A stretch of DNA of 64,000 bases from contig CM060194.1 of assembly GCA_030549335.1 (NCBI GenBank), positions 64,384,547 to 64,448,546 on the forward strand, in the 5' to 3' direction. This DNA is from Pontederia crassipes (Eukaryota > Streptophyta > Magnoliopsida > Commelinales > Pontederiaceae). Below, piece by piece: positions 54,584 to 64,000 of this stretch. The notes under the pieces are model-generated. The model searched no databases. It was not told the origin of the DNA and saw only the letters and a program-made list of their open reading frames with translations. The stretch's first letter is position 1; each line of letters opens with the position of its first letter. The position numbers were made by a program, and so were the translations under genes.

Positions 54584-57290
54584 TGTCACGACCCCGGAAT
54601 TAAGTCTCGGCCTAACCCGTAAGTCGCGACGTAATTACGGACGATCAAATAAAATTTTTGCGGAAACGTGCAGTAGTTCCCCTAGAAAACATTAGAGGAT
54701 AACACACATAACAATCCACGCAATTCATATATTTGATCATCATAGCATAACATAAAACCTTAAGGTTTACATCACACAAAACCATATTCTTTTAGGATAC
54801 AAAAGTATATTCGTTTATGTATTTTACAAACACAACTCCTTTGACATCCAACAAAGGATGCAAGAAGTACAAGTCTTCTATCTATGTCACCACAAAGATG
54901 CCAAAACTCTGCGACTCTGCTAAGGTAGTCCACGTGCACGATCTCAAAAGCTCTAATGATCTGAAACATGTTGAAACAACGTAATGAGCAACCAACAGCT
55001 CAGTAAGTTGATAACTCATACTCAATGTGTTAACCACCTTTCAATTCAGAAGGATATCAAATACATACAATAGTAAGAAGCAAAATGATAAGTTACCTTT
55101 AGTATCATAAGCGCAAAATCATATACAATTTGCAAATCCGATCAATCAGACAAATCACTTAACATATGCAATGATGCAGCAAACACATGAATGCACAGAT
55201 CACCAACTGGCCAGTTTGTATAGTCGATAGATGGATTCGAGAGGTGGCTCCCACCGTGACTACTCACGATGTAGCACTTTGCTCCATTCTACCTCATCCC
55301 TGCCGGGGAACAGAACGAATCAGAATGTAAGTGGATTCAAGAGGTGGCTCCCACCGTGATTTCTCACGATGTAGCACTTTGCTCCATCTTACATCATCCC
55401 ATTTTGGGATCAGAATATATTGATGGTTGGATTCGAGAGGTGGCTCCCATCGCTATCAACGATGTAGCACTTCGCTCCAATCATCACTCATGCAAATGCA
55501 TGACACACACATATGCAAATGAATGATTCCTTACACAAATTGCACATTCAGATATTCTGACAAATCATTCGAATCAGTCATTCACACAATACATCATTCA
55601 TACAAATCAATGTCTCACTCAATAATACTCCTTAGAGAACAATGAATAGTTCAAAATACTTTCCCTCCAAATGTCAATGTAGAAATCACAAAGAATAGGA
55701 GGAACCAACTTACCTTATATAAGTGATGTGAAAATTTTAATCGCCTCCTCTTATCCTTACTTACTCCTTTAATCCTAAAATAATAACATATGTCCATTTA
55801 AATACTATGAACTGAGAACTAACATAATATACATGAAAAACATATCAGATAAACTATACATATCATTTACCCCCTTCACTCAAATAATTCAACTACTTGA
55901 ATCCTTAGAAGTGTTCATGTTGCACATGGCAGATTAACAACCTAATGCAAGAAAATTCATAACTCCGAATATTTAGGGCCAAAATTCATATTATAATTTT
56001 TTATGAACCTAGAGTTCCTCAGGAATGACTAATAAAAGTTTCAGATTTTATTTCATCATAATTAGGTCGCAGAAAAATCGACAATTAGCATAATATCAAT
56101 TATAGTTCCTAGTTCTGGCAGACAGGGCAAGGTGCAATAATAAATTCATAACTCTCAGAACACAATTGATTTCAAGGTGATTCGAATTGGATACGAATCC
56201 TAACTTCAACATATATCTGAACCTTAAATATCAAGAATTATCATATAATATGGAATTTTCTACATAATTTACAATTCGGGTGAGCAATTCTGCAAAACAG
56301 TCTGATAGACCCTTAAACATGAGGGCATAACTTTTTGTACACCAATCCAATTAAGCTAATTCCAATAACACACGAAAGCTAGCTCATAAGGGATGTTCCA
56401 GAATTAATTTCATAATTTTAGGAGGTCACTAGGGCATCCAGATGACCTAGCAAATCTCGGGCATAGAATTGCTTGTAGCTAGGGCTTGTTCTTGATCAAA
56501 AGAGATCAAGCTAACTATACCCCTTAACTACACTGAGATTTTGGAATGGGAAAAAAAGAAAAAGCCAGAGGAACTATGTGAAATCAGAGTATGACCATAA
56601 TTACAAGATCTATGTAATACTTACCACAAAATGACCAAAATCCACTTTTGTTTACTTCTCCAAGTTCTTCTTTCTTCCTTGAATTTTGCTTTTCTGTGTT
56701 CAAGTTTCGGATGGATGAACTAAGGGCCGACAATAGGTGGATAAGATCTTGTAATAACCGACTTCAGGGTGGTCAAACTAAGGTACAAAATTGCCCTTGG
56801 ATTTTGGTACTTATTTACACTCCATGCCTGGCTTTGGTTTTCTATTTATTTATTTTATTTTTCATTTACTTAAGACATTACATGTAAATAAGGAAGTACC
56901 CCCCATTTGGATTCAAACAAAATATTTTCAAACATAAATTTCAAGAGAATAAAATTCTAAATTTTGGTCCGAAGAACAAAAACGACGATTTTTCAGATTT
57001 TCCGTTTTTACACATCATTTTTACCTAACTAGAACATCTTCTAAAAATTATTAAAAATCATATCTAGCATACATTCATATATAGGAACAATTACCGGCAC
57101 TTTATTTTTCTTAATTCTATTATTTTCCGATATCACATTTTCATGTCTTAAGCGAAATTTTCAGCGCTTAAGACGTTCCGACGATCATAGTTGGAACTTA
57201 TAACATAACATTCATATCATAATGCATATCAATCACTTAAAACCACATTAACAAATATCAAATCATAGGGATTAGTTTTGGGATATTACA
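54584..57290 (-). repeat. Solo LTR of a gypsy element in CACTA-1
   Basis: It is 2707 bp; on the plus strand it begins TGTCACGACCCC and ends GGGATATTACA, with a perfect duplication CCAAT (54579-54583 and 57291-57295). Its ends resemble those of the gag-only gypsy LTR (TGTAACGACCC...GTTACA), whose coding strand is minus, so minus orientation is inferred. It contains three copies of a repeat of about 100 bp (55231-55480). No coding domain. Confidence 0.88.
55231..55480. repeat. Three-copy 100-bp repeat in the solo LTR
   Basis: Units begin at 55232, 55332 and 55438 with TGGATTCGAGAGGTGGCTCC and share CACGATGTAGCACTTTGCTCC-like segments. The third is shortened. Confidence 0.85.
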
Positions 57291-57295
57291 CCAAT

Positions 57296-58083
57296 AGTGT
57301 CCCCATAGCGTCGACATCACCAGCAGCTCTAGTTAGATGTGAAGTTGACGTTATTGAGCCTCCATGGTGATGCTAAAATGGGATAATTTGTAGCAAATCA
57401 ATCTCTTAATTCAACCACCGTAATTTCATGATTAAGTATATAATAATATATGCATAACTAAGATATTATATATATTGTATGTATAGATAACATAAATAAT
57501 ATAGGTAACAAATTATATATTTAGGAACACTCCTACCATGTAAAAATACACATACACACACACACATATATATATATAATCGTGTAATACATATATATAA
57601 TATGGGTAATCATGTACGAATACATATATATGTTGATAATACTAATATAATATTTAATTAATTTATTGATTAACATATAGTATATATAATATATAGGGTT
57701 TAAATATAAAACAAATGGTGATATAAATATACATTCGCGTCTACATAGCGTCGCCTAAGCCTGTGACGCCATATAGCATCGCTTTAGAGCCGCAAAGCTT
57801 GCGACGCGAGATTCGCGTCGATCGTGGTCGACGCGAGAACGGTGCTAGGTTTTGCCATGCATTTTCGCTCCGTGGCACGCAATAATAGCGTCTCCATTGC
57901 GCCAGCATTAGCGTCTATTTCACGAATAGCTAAGAACACGCTAATGAGATGCTAGCAAGAGGCAAATAGTGTTTCATTGTTGTGACGCAAAGTGGACGCC
58001 ATAAAGGCACTAGTGGCGTGTATATAGCGTCATCCCTTATGCGACGCTTTTTTGCGTCGCTAAGCGCCCATTTTCTTGTAGTG
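57296..58083. repeat. CACTA-1 right terminal region
   Basis: GCGTCGAC/GACGCTA words resume after the solo LTR, with a CA/TA simple repeat (57549-57580). From 57735 to the terminal repeat there is a dense run of GCGTC, GCGACGC and CGACGCGAG words in both orientations. The terminal repeat is 58055-58083. No gene. Confidence 0.8.
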
Positions 58084-58467
58084 GAAGGCTTTCTTAAAAT
58101 CCCTCCGGGTGATATCATCATCGTCCTCAAATTGCGTCCTAGTCACTGACTTCCATCAGTGACGAGCCCAATCGACTAGCTGATGGGTAGCTAGGTTGAC
58201 CTTGTACCTGTCTGAACAGTCTATTATCCTGAACTTTTCTATGATCACATCCAGCCAAGCCTCCGCTTTGTCTGGATCTCTATCCCCATTGAAGGTTGAT
58301 GGATGCAACTTGAGGAATCTTTCAATTCTTGAGCTCGAGCAACAATATCGGCTCAAGTTTGCATTTCTTTCTGTAGCACGAGCCATACGAGTCATGCTTT
58401 CAATCAGCTCCATCTGACCTCTTGAGTCATGACCTCTAGACGAGTCTCCTTCTTCCATCCTTAACAT
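58084..58467 (-). pseudogene. gag of the gag-only gypsy element, N-terminal part
   Basis: Minus strand: MLRMEEGDSSRGHDSRGQ, MELIESMTRMARATERNANL, IERFLKLHPSTFNGDRDPDK, AEAWLDVIIEKFRIIDCSDR and YKVNLATHQLVDWARH, then a stop, and an acidic EDDDDITRRDFKKAF stretch up to the transposon. FLKLHPSTFNG.RDP..AEAWL is the start of the chromovirus retrotransposon gag domain. It continues at 36025 with RSHYLPP across the CACTA-1 insertion; the GAA duplication adds one codon-length. Confidence 0.87.
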
Positions 58468-58625
58468 AACAATAATTAACCACCAATTATTTGGTCAATT
58501 ATAAATACATATAACATAAACATTACATACTCTTAACCTTTGATGACTGCTCATGACGTTTTCACATGGACTTAGATTTCATGACATTACTTAGACTTAG
58601 GTCCTAACTATACTTTGATACCAAT
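58468..58625 (-). other. 5' leader and primer binding site of the gag-only gypsy
   Basis: On the minus strand TGGTATCAAAGTATAG begins two bases after the 5' LTR and matches the initiator tRNA-Met type (TGGTATCAGAGC) apart from one base in the core. A short AT-rich leader to gag follows. Confidence 0.8.
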
Positions 58626-59354
58626 TGTAACGACCCAAAAATCCATCCTAAAAGTTTTGGTCATTTAGGACAATTTTGCGTTGTTAGCCCATTCGCCATA
58701 GATCATTTAGCAATGGAGGATTTGATAATTTAGAGAAAATCACAATAAATAAAAACTTCGTCATAATAATTTTATAACTAATACTTCATAGGACATTAAA
58801 TGTCTAAAATCTTCATTACATCATTAGACTCAATGCTCAACTAGAACCATAACATTTATTTGACCCTAAGCATGTGCAACTCTTCGTCATGAGCTTGAGC
58901 TGTCATCTATCATTTAATCTTGGTTACCTGCACGACCAGTTAAAGTAATGCATGCCATAATAACCTATCACATGCTTCTACATGCGATGCATCATTTATC
59001 ATCATAATAACATATTAACATGCATGCCATAAACTATACTATGATCCTTACATGACAATACATCATGCTTATCATTAATTCTTAACATGTCATTCTTGAA
59101 ACATAATCATTTTGACATACCTGTTTGACCTTAGAGTCATCATCTGCAAATACCATACCGTAAGAACATACATTCATATCATTCATAACATACATGATAT
59201 AAACATAGCATTTCATTTCATTTCCATGGTCATGTGTATTCTAGGAGTTTCTTTATAACTCCTTAATCCTTATTCATTACTTTTTTTTTCTTTCTTTTCA
59301 TTCTTTACTTTACATTTTCTCGCGATTACTTTATAACCCTTTGGATATTAATCC
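58626..59354 (-). repeat. 5' LTR of the gag-only gypsy, interrupted
   Basis: It aligns with 32206 to about 32960 of the other LTR, ending ATATTAATCC, where element D begins. The rest should lie beyond D, outside the window. Confidence 0.9.
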
Positions 59355-61573
59355 TGATGTGAAGAATTATGGTCTATATTTTTACTATTACTTTGCATGC
59401 ATACAACACCATGATATGATTATTCCTTTACATAAAGTCATGCAAAATGCCAATTCAATACATTTCAAACATTCTCCACATCAATGTTTATTTACATATC
59501 ACCTTGATTTATTTTTGTTGGCCTAAGAACCCATTTGGATAAATGTCCTTTTGCAGAAGCTGGTGAGATTCAAGGGAGATAAGGTAAGTGCACCAAACAC
59601 TACTCTCGGTGCGGATGAAGAATGAATTGCTTTCAGGTGTCAGATGAGGTCAAAGAAACTAACAACAAACATCCCTCACTCATGGGGGCTAACCAACTCC
59701 CTCACTTCCCTAATGCAAGGAAGCTTCCTAGACGGCGGGGATCACTAAAAAGCTGCAAATGAGGTAGGATACAGATGCGACATGTGTCAGACAAGGAAAA
59801 GGAGCTGACAAGGAGAGCAAAGGGCAGCTATAAAAAGAAAGGGAGGATGCCAAAAAAGAGGGGGACGATTCCAGAGAAGTGACTGTGAAGAAGAAAACTG
59901 AGAAAAATTGTGCCAATGACGATTTGTAGGAAAATGTGTATTTCCCACATGAACTATAAATAACCAGCCCTGTTGAGGTCAGGTGGTGTCTACGTGTTTT
60001 GGATTCATGTTCTTTAGTCGTTCATTCATCTTGTTGCTTTTCATGTTTTGCTCCGAATGTTGAGCTTGCTTGTGTTTTTAATGATATCCATCTGATCCCT
60101 ATTTCATTGTTTAACTTCTTGCTTTTCAGATCTGTATTTGGATTTGAACTCGTGAATTGTCTTCACCTTATACCCCCGACCGGAGGGACATTAGAGGCTC
60201 TATGCGACCGAACATAGAGAAATGCTTTGGTGAAGATAGAGTCATGTGTGGATTTCCCGTCTTCCTCGTGATTTTAAGCTAAGGGGAGCCTCTGAATCAT
60301 TGTTGCCTTACACCCCCGATCATAGGGACATTAGAGGCTCTATGCGACCAAACGTAGAGAAATCAAGCATTGACATGCAATGGTTTATAGTTTGGGTTTT
60401 GGCAGGGTTGACAATGATATTTCTTCGTAGTTTGGTTTAGACATCATTTGCTCTTTGATCTGCGACCTGAATGGGTTGCACATATTTCGAGTTTATGACA
60501 ATAGACGACCGCATTGAGACGGAGATTCGGATAATCTTAAACAGATTCATAGGGTGTTCGTGTACTTCTTCTTCGCCATTACTATTTTCTATTCCTTTCG
60601 ATTTTGTAAAGTTCTACTCGAGAGGGGATATTCTTCCCTCATCATTCGTAATCAATGACCCGAGCAGGACAAATAATAAATGAGTTATTTCCGAAGGACT
60701 TCTAGAAATCCTAAATCGTATTTTCTGAATCGATATTTTCCTTCCCTTTAAGTCGTCTAGACTGTTTTGGAGATACACTAGTATCTTGCATTCAGCCCAG
60801 GAGAGTTGTCCATATTCCATTAAGGCAAGCGTAAGCCGATCGCAACCTCCTTGCCTTAAGTGTATTTCTCTTGAATGCTTGATACTTAGTGGATATGAGA
60901 TCTTAACTCAAATCCAAAAAGAAGTAAAGCTCAATCCGTATCTTAGGACATCGTACGCGAGAGCGACGATTGCACCCATCTTATGAATCCCTTTCATGTG
61001 TGCAACACGGGCTTTCGACCAACACGAGAGTGTGGCAGTGAAGTCGAGTGTCTTCACCATCAGGACTGGCCAGATATACACGTGAAAGGGCATTCGGTTG
61101 TTTTACCTGTATCATTTTAAACTAAAGAACTTTAAGTCCCATAAGTCCTCAGCATGTGGTTTTAATTGATTTTCTCGTACTTTTCTAATACTAACTGTCG
61201 GCTCCACATTATTTCTCCTTTACATTTCGAAAATAACAAAAAAAAAAACAATTAGTTCCTTTTTATGTTACATCTCTATCCTTCTTCTCTCATTTTTCAG
61301 CATCTAATTTGCCTACCGAGTTTGTTCCGAAGAATTTCTCGAAAATTTTGCAAACACAATTTTCATGTAGATCGAACCTCAAACACTACAATGATGCACC
61401 ATACGCTTACGGATCACATTTCGATAGTGTAGAGAGATTATAAATTTTAAAATTTCATTCGACATTGTTTTTTGTGTTCAAGAATAACACGCTAAAGTAT
61501 AGGATAGACTTGTGTTTTAAAGGCGCTCGCCTCCCCTTTTGTGCGATATTCTCTAAACATTTCGTACGAGTCA
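59355..61573 (+). repeat. 5' LTR of element D
   Basis: It is 2219 bp, from TGATGTGAAGAATTATGG to CGTACGAGTCA, seven bases before the primer site. The TATA box CTATAAATAACC is at 59954. Two copies of a segment of about 58 bp (CCCGACCGGAGGGACATTAG and CCCGATCATAGGGACATTAG) lie at 60173-60227 and 60311-60365. The 3' limit rests on the primer site because the second LTR is not in view. Confidence 0.7.
59954..59965 (+). promoter_or_regulatory. Putative TATA box of element D LTR
   Basis: CTATAAATAACC lies 600 bp into the LTR. It is AT-core, single and well placed for the U3/R border. Confidence 0.5.
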
Positions 61574-61579
61574 AAGTTT

Positions 61580-61596
61580 TGGTGCTATTGCCGGAG
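61580..61596 (+). other. Decayed tRNA-Asp primer binding site of element D
   Basis: TGGTGCTATTGCCGGAG differs from TGGCGCCGTTGCCGGGG at four positions, all C-to-T or G-to-A. It is followed, as in the other elements, by a leader without coding sequence to 61821. Confidence 0.8.
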
Positions 61597-61821
61597 AAGC
61601 CACTAGTGTTCTTGCATGATTATTTTTTATAGTTCTTTGCGAACACTCAGAGCATATGTGCTAAAGACCCTATTTTATATGTTTAAAATGTTCTTACATT
61701 TTTCATACTTTGTGTTTCATTTTCCATAATCTTGTATAGCCATAATTTTGTGTGTGATTTTCTTTTCTTTTTGGAATCTTATCTTACTTTATTTTTTTAC
61801 TAATCCACTAACCCGAGTTTT

Positions 61822-63300
61822 ATGTCAAGCACTGAACGTCACTCTGCAGAAACTTCTAAAGGAGAAATTTCTCAACCAGATTTAGGAACGAACTTCATCC
61901 CTGAGAACCTCAAGAATCAGCAGAGAGGACGTAGAGCTAGGAGGCATGCTGCTCAACAAGGAGGAAGAAATTTGAATGGACATTGAAGATCCGAACGCAC
62001 TCCACCCTTTGCAGGAATTCTGTACACAGTCAGCTGTTGGAATTGCAACTGGAATTAGAAGGCCAGAAATAACTGTGAATCATTATCAGATCAATCCAGC
62101 CATCATTTCAGTATTATGAAAGAATGCTTCGGGTGGAATGGCAAATGAAGTCCCAAATCAACACTTGATCACTTTCTTGGAACTTTGTGATACCTTCATA
62201 CACTGATGTCACCACTGATGTAGTAAGACTTAGGCTATTTCCATTCTCATTAAAAGATAAAGATAAAGTGTGGATATGGTCATGGGATCACCTGGTGTCA
62301 AGCTTTTCTTATCAGATTTTTTTCACCAGGGAAGATTATCGAAATGAGGAATAAGATTACCTCCTTATATCAATATGACAAGGAAACTTTACATGAAGCT
62401 TGGGAACGCTACACTAGCATGATTAGGTCCTGCCCGCATCATGGCTTTCAAAAGTGGACCATAGTACAAACGTGTTACAGTGGCTGAACCATGGAATCTA
62501 AGGCTTGCCTAGATTTAGCAATAGGAGGAAGAATGCAAACAAAGGATGTGAGCTTATAGAGAAAGTTGCATAGAACTTCAAAAATTGGCTTCAATAGTAG
62601 GGACAAAATAGAGCAAAACCAGAGGAGCCAACGATTTCAACAAATGGCAGCGGTGACACAATCTTGATGTGAATTGAAGAAATTGTAAAGAAGGCTATGC
62701 AAAAGGTGAACCCATCCGTTGATGTTTTTGCTTTGGAATCAGGAGTGCACAACTTTATCTAATACCTGGAGCAACGTGCACACTGTGCCAATCATCCGAC
62801 CATGTGCTCTGATTGCTCCATGATGAACGGAGGAGCTGTCAATAACTCGACACAAAATCATGCTAATGCAGTAGTAGCTCCTTACTTTCCCAATGTAATA
62901 GGAACTAACCAAAACCAATTCAACTCGAGGCAACCTTGGATGCGAACTCAGAATCACTTGAACTTCTCATATGGAGGGAACAATTACACTCGCCCACCGC
63001 AAAGCTAAACACAACCTGAGCAGGGACTACAACCGTATCAACTCATGAACAAACCTCCTCCTCAACAGTTAAGTTGCCCAATCCAACAGAGTCTTTGGGG
63101 ATTACCGCGCTAGAATAAATGATGCAGAATATTCTTAAGTAGCAAGAAGCTCAGAACGACAATGTCAAACAACTTTTTGAGAAAGTTTAAGGTTTGGTCG
63201 CCCACAACAAGATCCTTGAAAACCAGATCGCGCGATAGGCTGCTTCTACATCTCGACCATCGGGAACATTTCCAGGACAACCTGAGCCTAACCCTTGAAA
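61822..63300 (+). pseudogene. gag of Athila element D
   Basis: ATG at 61822: SSTERHSAETSKGEISQPDL, RRARRHAAQQGGRNLNGH, stop. Then in shifting frames HYQINPAIISVL, NQHLITFLELCDTF, VVRLRLFPFSLKDK, HEAWERYTSMI (the Trp is intact here), CPHHGFQKW, IEEIVKKAMQKVNPSVDVFA, HCANHPTMCSDC and NFSYGGNNYTRPPQS. More than ten stops or frameshifts. Same gag family as elements B and C. Confidence 0.8.
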
Positions 63301-64000
63301 GCACTGTCAAGCTGTAGTACTGGGGAGTGGAACTCAATTGCCTGAAAGGAAAGCTCCTGAATCACCCATGCAAGTTGAACGATCTACAGAGACAGTGGAA
63401 CGAGTTCCAAAAGGGAAAGAGCCAACCGTCGACTCAAGCATTAAGACCTCGAAAGGAGACTCTGCTCAAACTCAAACTTTTGAGCAGAAAGACAGAGAAG
63501 AAAGGGCAGTCGACACCAAATACCTACCTTTCCTTCAAAGGCTAGTCAATACTCAGACTGATAAAAAAATTCCTAAAGTTCATGGATGTCTTGAAGAAGC
63601 TACAAATCAACATTCCCTTCGTCAAAGTCATTCAACAAATGCCGACATATGCCAAATTTCTAAAGAAGATCCTATCGAGGAAGAGGAAGATCGACTCTTA
63701 GGACACAGTGGCCCTCACAACAGAAGCTAGTGCTGCCATTTTAAACAAATTGCCGCCAAAACTGAAGGACCCTAGGAGCTTCTCAATTCCATGCGAAATA
63801 GGAAACTTGAAGGTTAGCTGGGCCCTATGTGATCTAGGAGGCAACATGGGCTTGATACCGCTGTCAACATGTCAGCAATTAGGGACTGTAGAGATGAAGC
63901 CAACTAGTATTATCATCCAACTTGCTGACCACTCAATCAAACATCCAGAGGGAATAATTGAAGATGTTTCGATTAGTGGGGAAGTTCTTCATCCTAGTCG
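63301..64000 (+). pseudogene. Linker and aspartic protease of Athila element D (partial)
   Basis: The linker is GTQLPERKAPESPMQVERST and following residues. After a frameshift near 63560 come INIPFVKVIQQMPTYAKFLK, LTTEASAAILNKLPPKLKDP, RSFSIPCEIGNLKV and CDLGGNMGLIPLSTCQQLG at about 63825-63880, then IIQLADHSIKHPEGIIEDV. The active site reads DLGG, not DLGA. It is truncated by the window end. Confidence 0.85.

Larger units (their letters stand above)
36026..58083 (-). mobile_element. CACTA (En/Spm) transposon CACTA-1, 22 kb with three nested insertions
   Basis: The ends match over about 28 bases (CACTACAAGAAAATGGGCG then ATTAGCGAC, against CTTAGCGAC at the other end), and GAA is duplicated on both sides (36023-36025 and 58084-58086). 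Without the insertions (36337-38016, 40882-53449 and 54584-57290) it is about 5.1 kb. On the minus strand it carries a plant En/Spm-type second-ORF pseudogene and an acidic exon. The main TNPD (tnp2) transposase is missing. Subterminal DNA is rich in GCGAC/GCGTC words. It interrupts gag of the gypsy element. Confidence 0.92.
32206..59354 (-). mobile_element. gag-only Ty3/gypsy element (chromovirus/Tekay-like, TR-GAG type), heavily nested
   Basis: The LTRs start TGTAACGATCC (32206) and TGTAACGACCC (58626, truncated). The gene order on the minus strand is 5' LTR, initiator-tRNA-Met primer site (TGGTATCAAAG), gag, about 170 bp, purine tract, 3' LTR. There is no protease, RT or integrase between the gag stop at 35419 and the purine tract, so the element is a non-autonomous gag-only derivative. 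Its gag is split by CACTA-1 (36026-58083), and its 5' LTR is split at 59354 by Athila element D. It is inserted in a LINE; the left flank is AGGGG. Confidence 0.82.
59355..64000 (+). mobile_element. Athila-type Ty3/gypsy element D, 5' part
   Basis: LTR 59355-61573, decayed tRNA-Asp primer site, gag and the start of protease, all heavily mutated; it runs off the window. The LTR start TGATGTGAAG and its sequence differ from A, B and C, so it is a fourth Athila-type family here. It sits in the 5' LTR of the gag-only gypsy. Confidence 0.8.

Noticed and set aside
54584..57290. A complete small retroelement rather than a solo LTR
   Set aside because: No primer site, purine tract or internal terminal repeat pair, and the ends plus CCAAT duplication fit a single LTR.

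Overview
This is repeat-dense nuclear DNA from a flowering plant, very probably one with a large genome. All 64 kb can be assigned to transposable elements except about 0.5 kb (21307-21781), and no intact host gene, tRNA or rRNA was found. The plant origin follows from the element types: Athila-lineage Ty3/gypsy elements primed by tRNA-Asp, a Sirevirus-like Ty1/copia element, a gag-only chromovirus-like gypsy element, CACTA (En/Spm) DNA transposons and a LINE. Every coding region is broken by stops, frameshifts or insertions.

Block 1 (1-21306) is a nest. The outermost unit is a minus-strand Ty1/copia element with its 5' LTR at 20567-21306, gag/protease at 18866-20142 and an integrase/RT remnant at 1-831. 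It was split inside integrase by a plus-strand Athila-type element A (832-18869), which has lost gag and pol but keeps an ATHILA ORF-1-like reading frame. That frame is in turn split by a 10-kb minus-strand Sirevirus-like copia (5224-15246). A later deletion removed the end of A's 3' LTR together with part of the copia gene.

Block 2 (21307-24473) holds a small unassigned stretch and a 2.7-kb non-autonomous CACTA-like element, CACTA-2. Its flanks are packed with inverted short words, and its GC-rich middle may contain captured promoter/exon sequence.

Block 3 (24474 to the end) is the deepest nest. Athila-type element B (5' LTR, leader, gag) is cut at the start of its second ORF by a 5'-truncated LINE. 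The LINE carries a solo LTR and a gag-only gypsy element (32206 to beyond the window, minus strand). The gag of that element is split by a 22-kb CACTA transposon, CACTA-1 (36026-58083, 3-bp duplication GAA, matching 28-bp ends). CACTA-1 itself hosts a solo LTR of the B family (TSD CTACT), a nearly full-length Athila element C (40882-53449) and another solo LTR (TSD CCAAT). A further Athila element D begins at 59355 inside the 5' LTR of the gag-only gypsy and runs off the window.

No system of cooperating host genes is visible. The unexplained structure is non-coding. Most element families here carry a dense family-specific short word in their LTR, leader or subterminal DNA, often a CpG palindrome (TTACGGCCGTAA in B, CCGGTCGACCGG in the Sirevirus, CACGGCCGTG in the gag-only gypsy LTR, inverted CCCACGGCT words in CACTA-2, GCGACGC in CACTA-1; AAGTTATCAYT in Athila C is not CpG). 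Athila C also has three tandem hairpins with compensatory stem changes upstream of its 3' LTR. All lineage names rest on motifs read by eye; no database search was possible.
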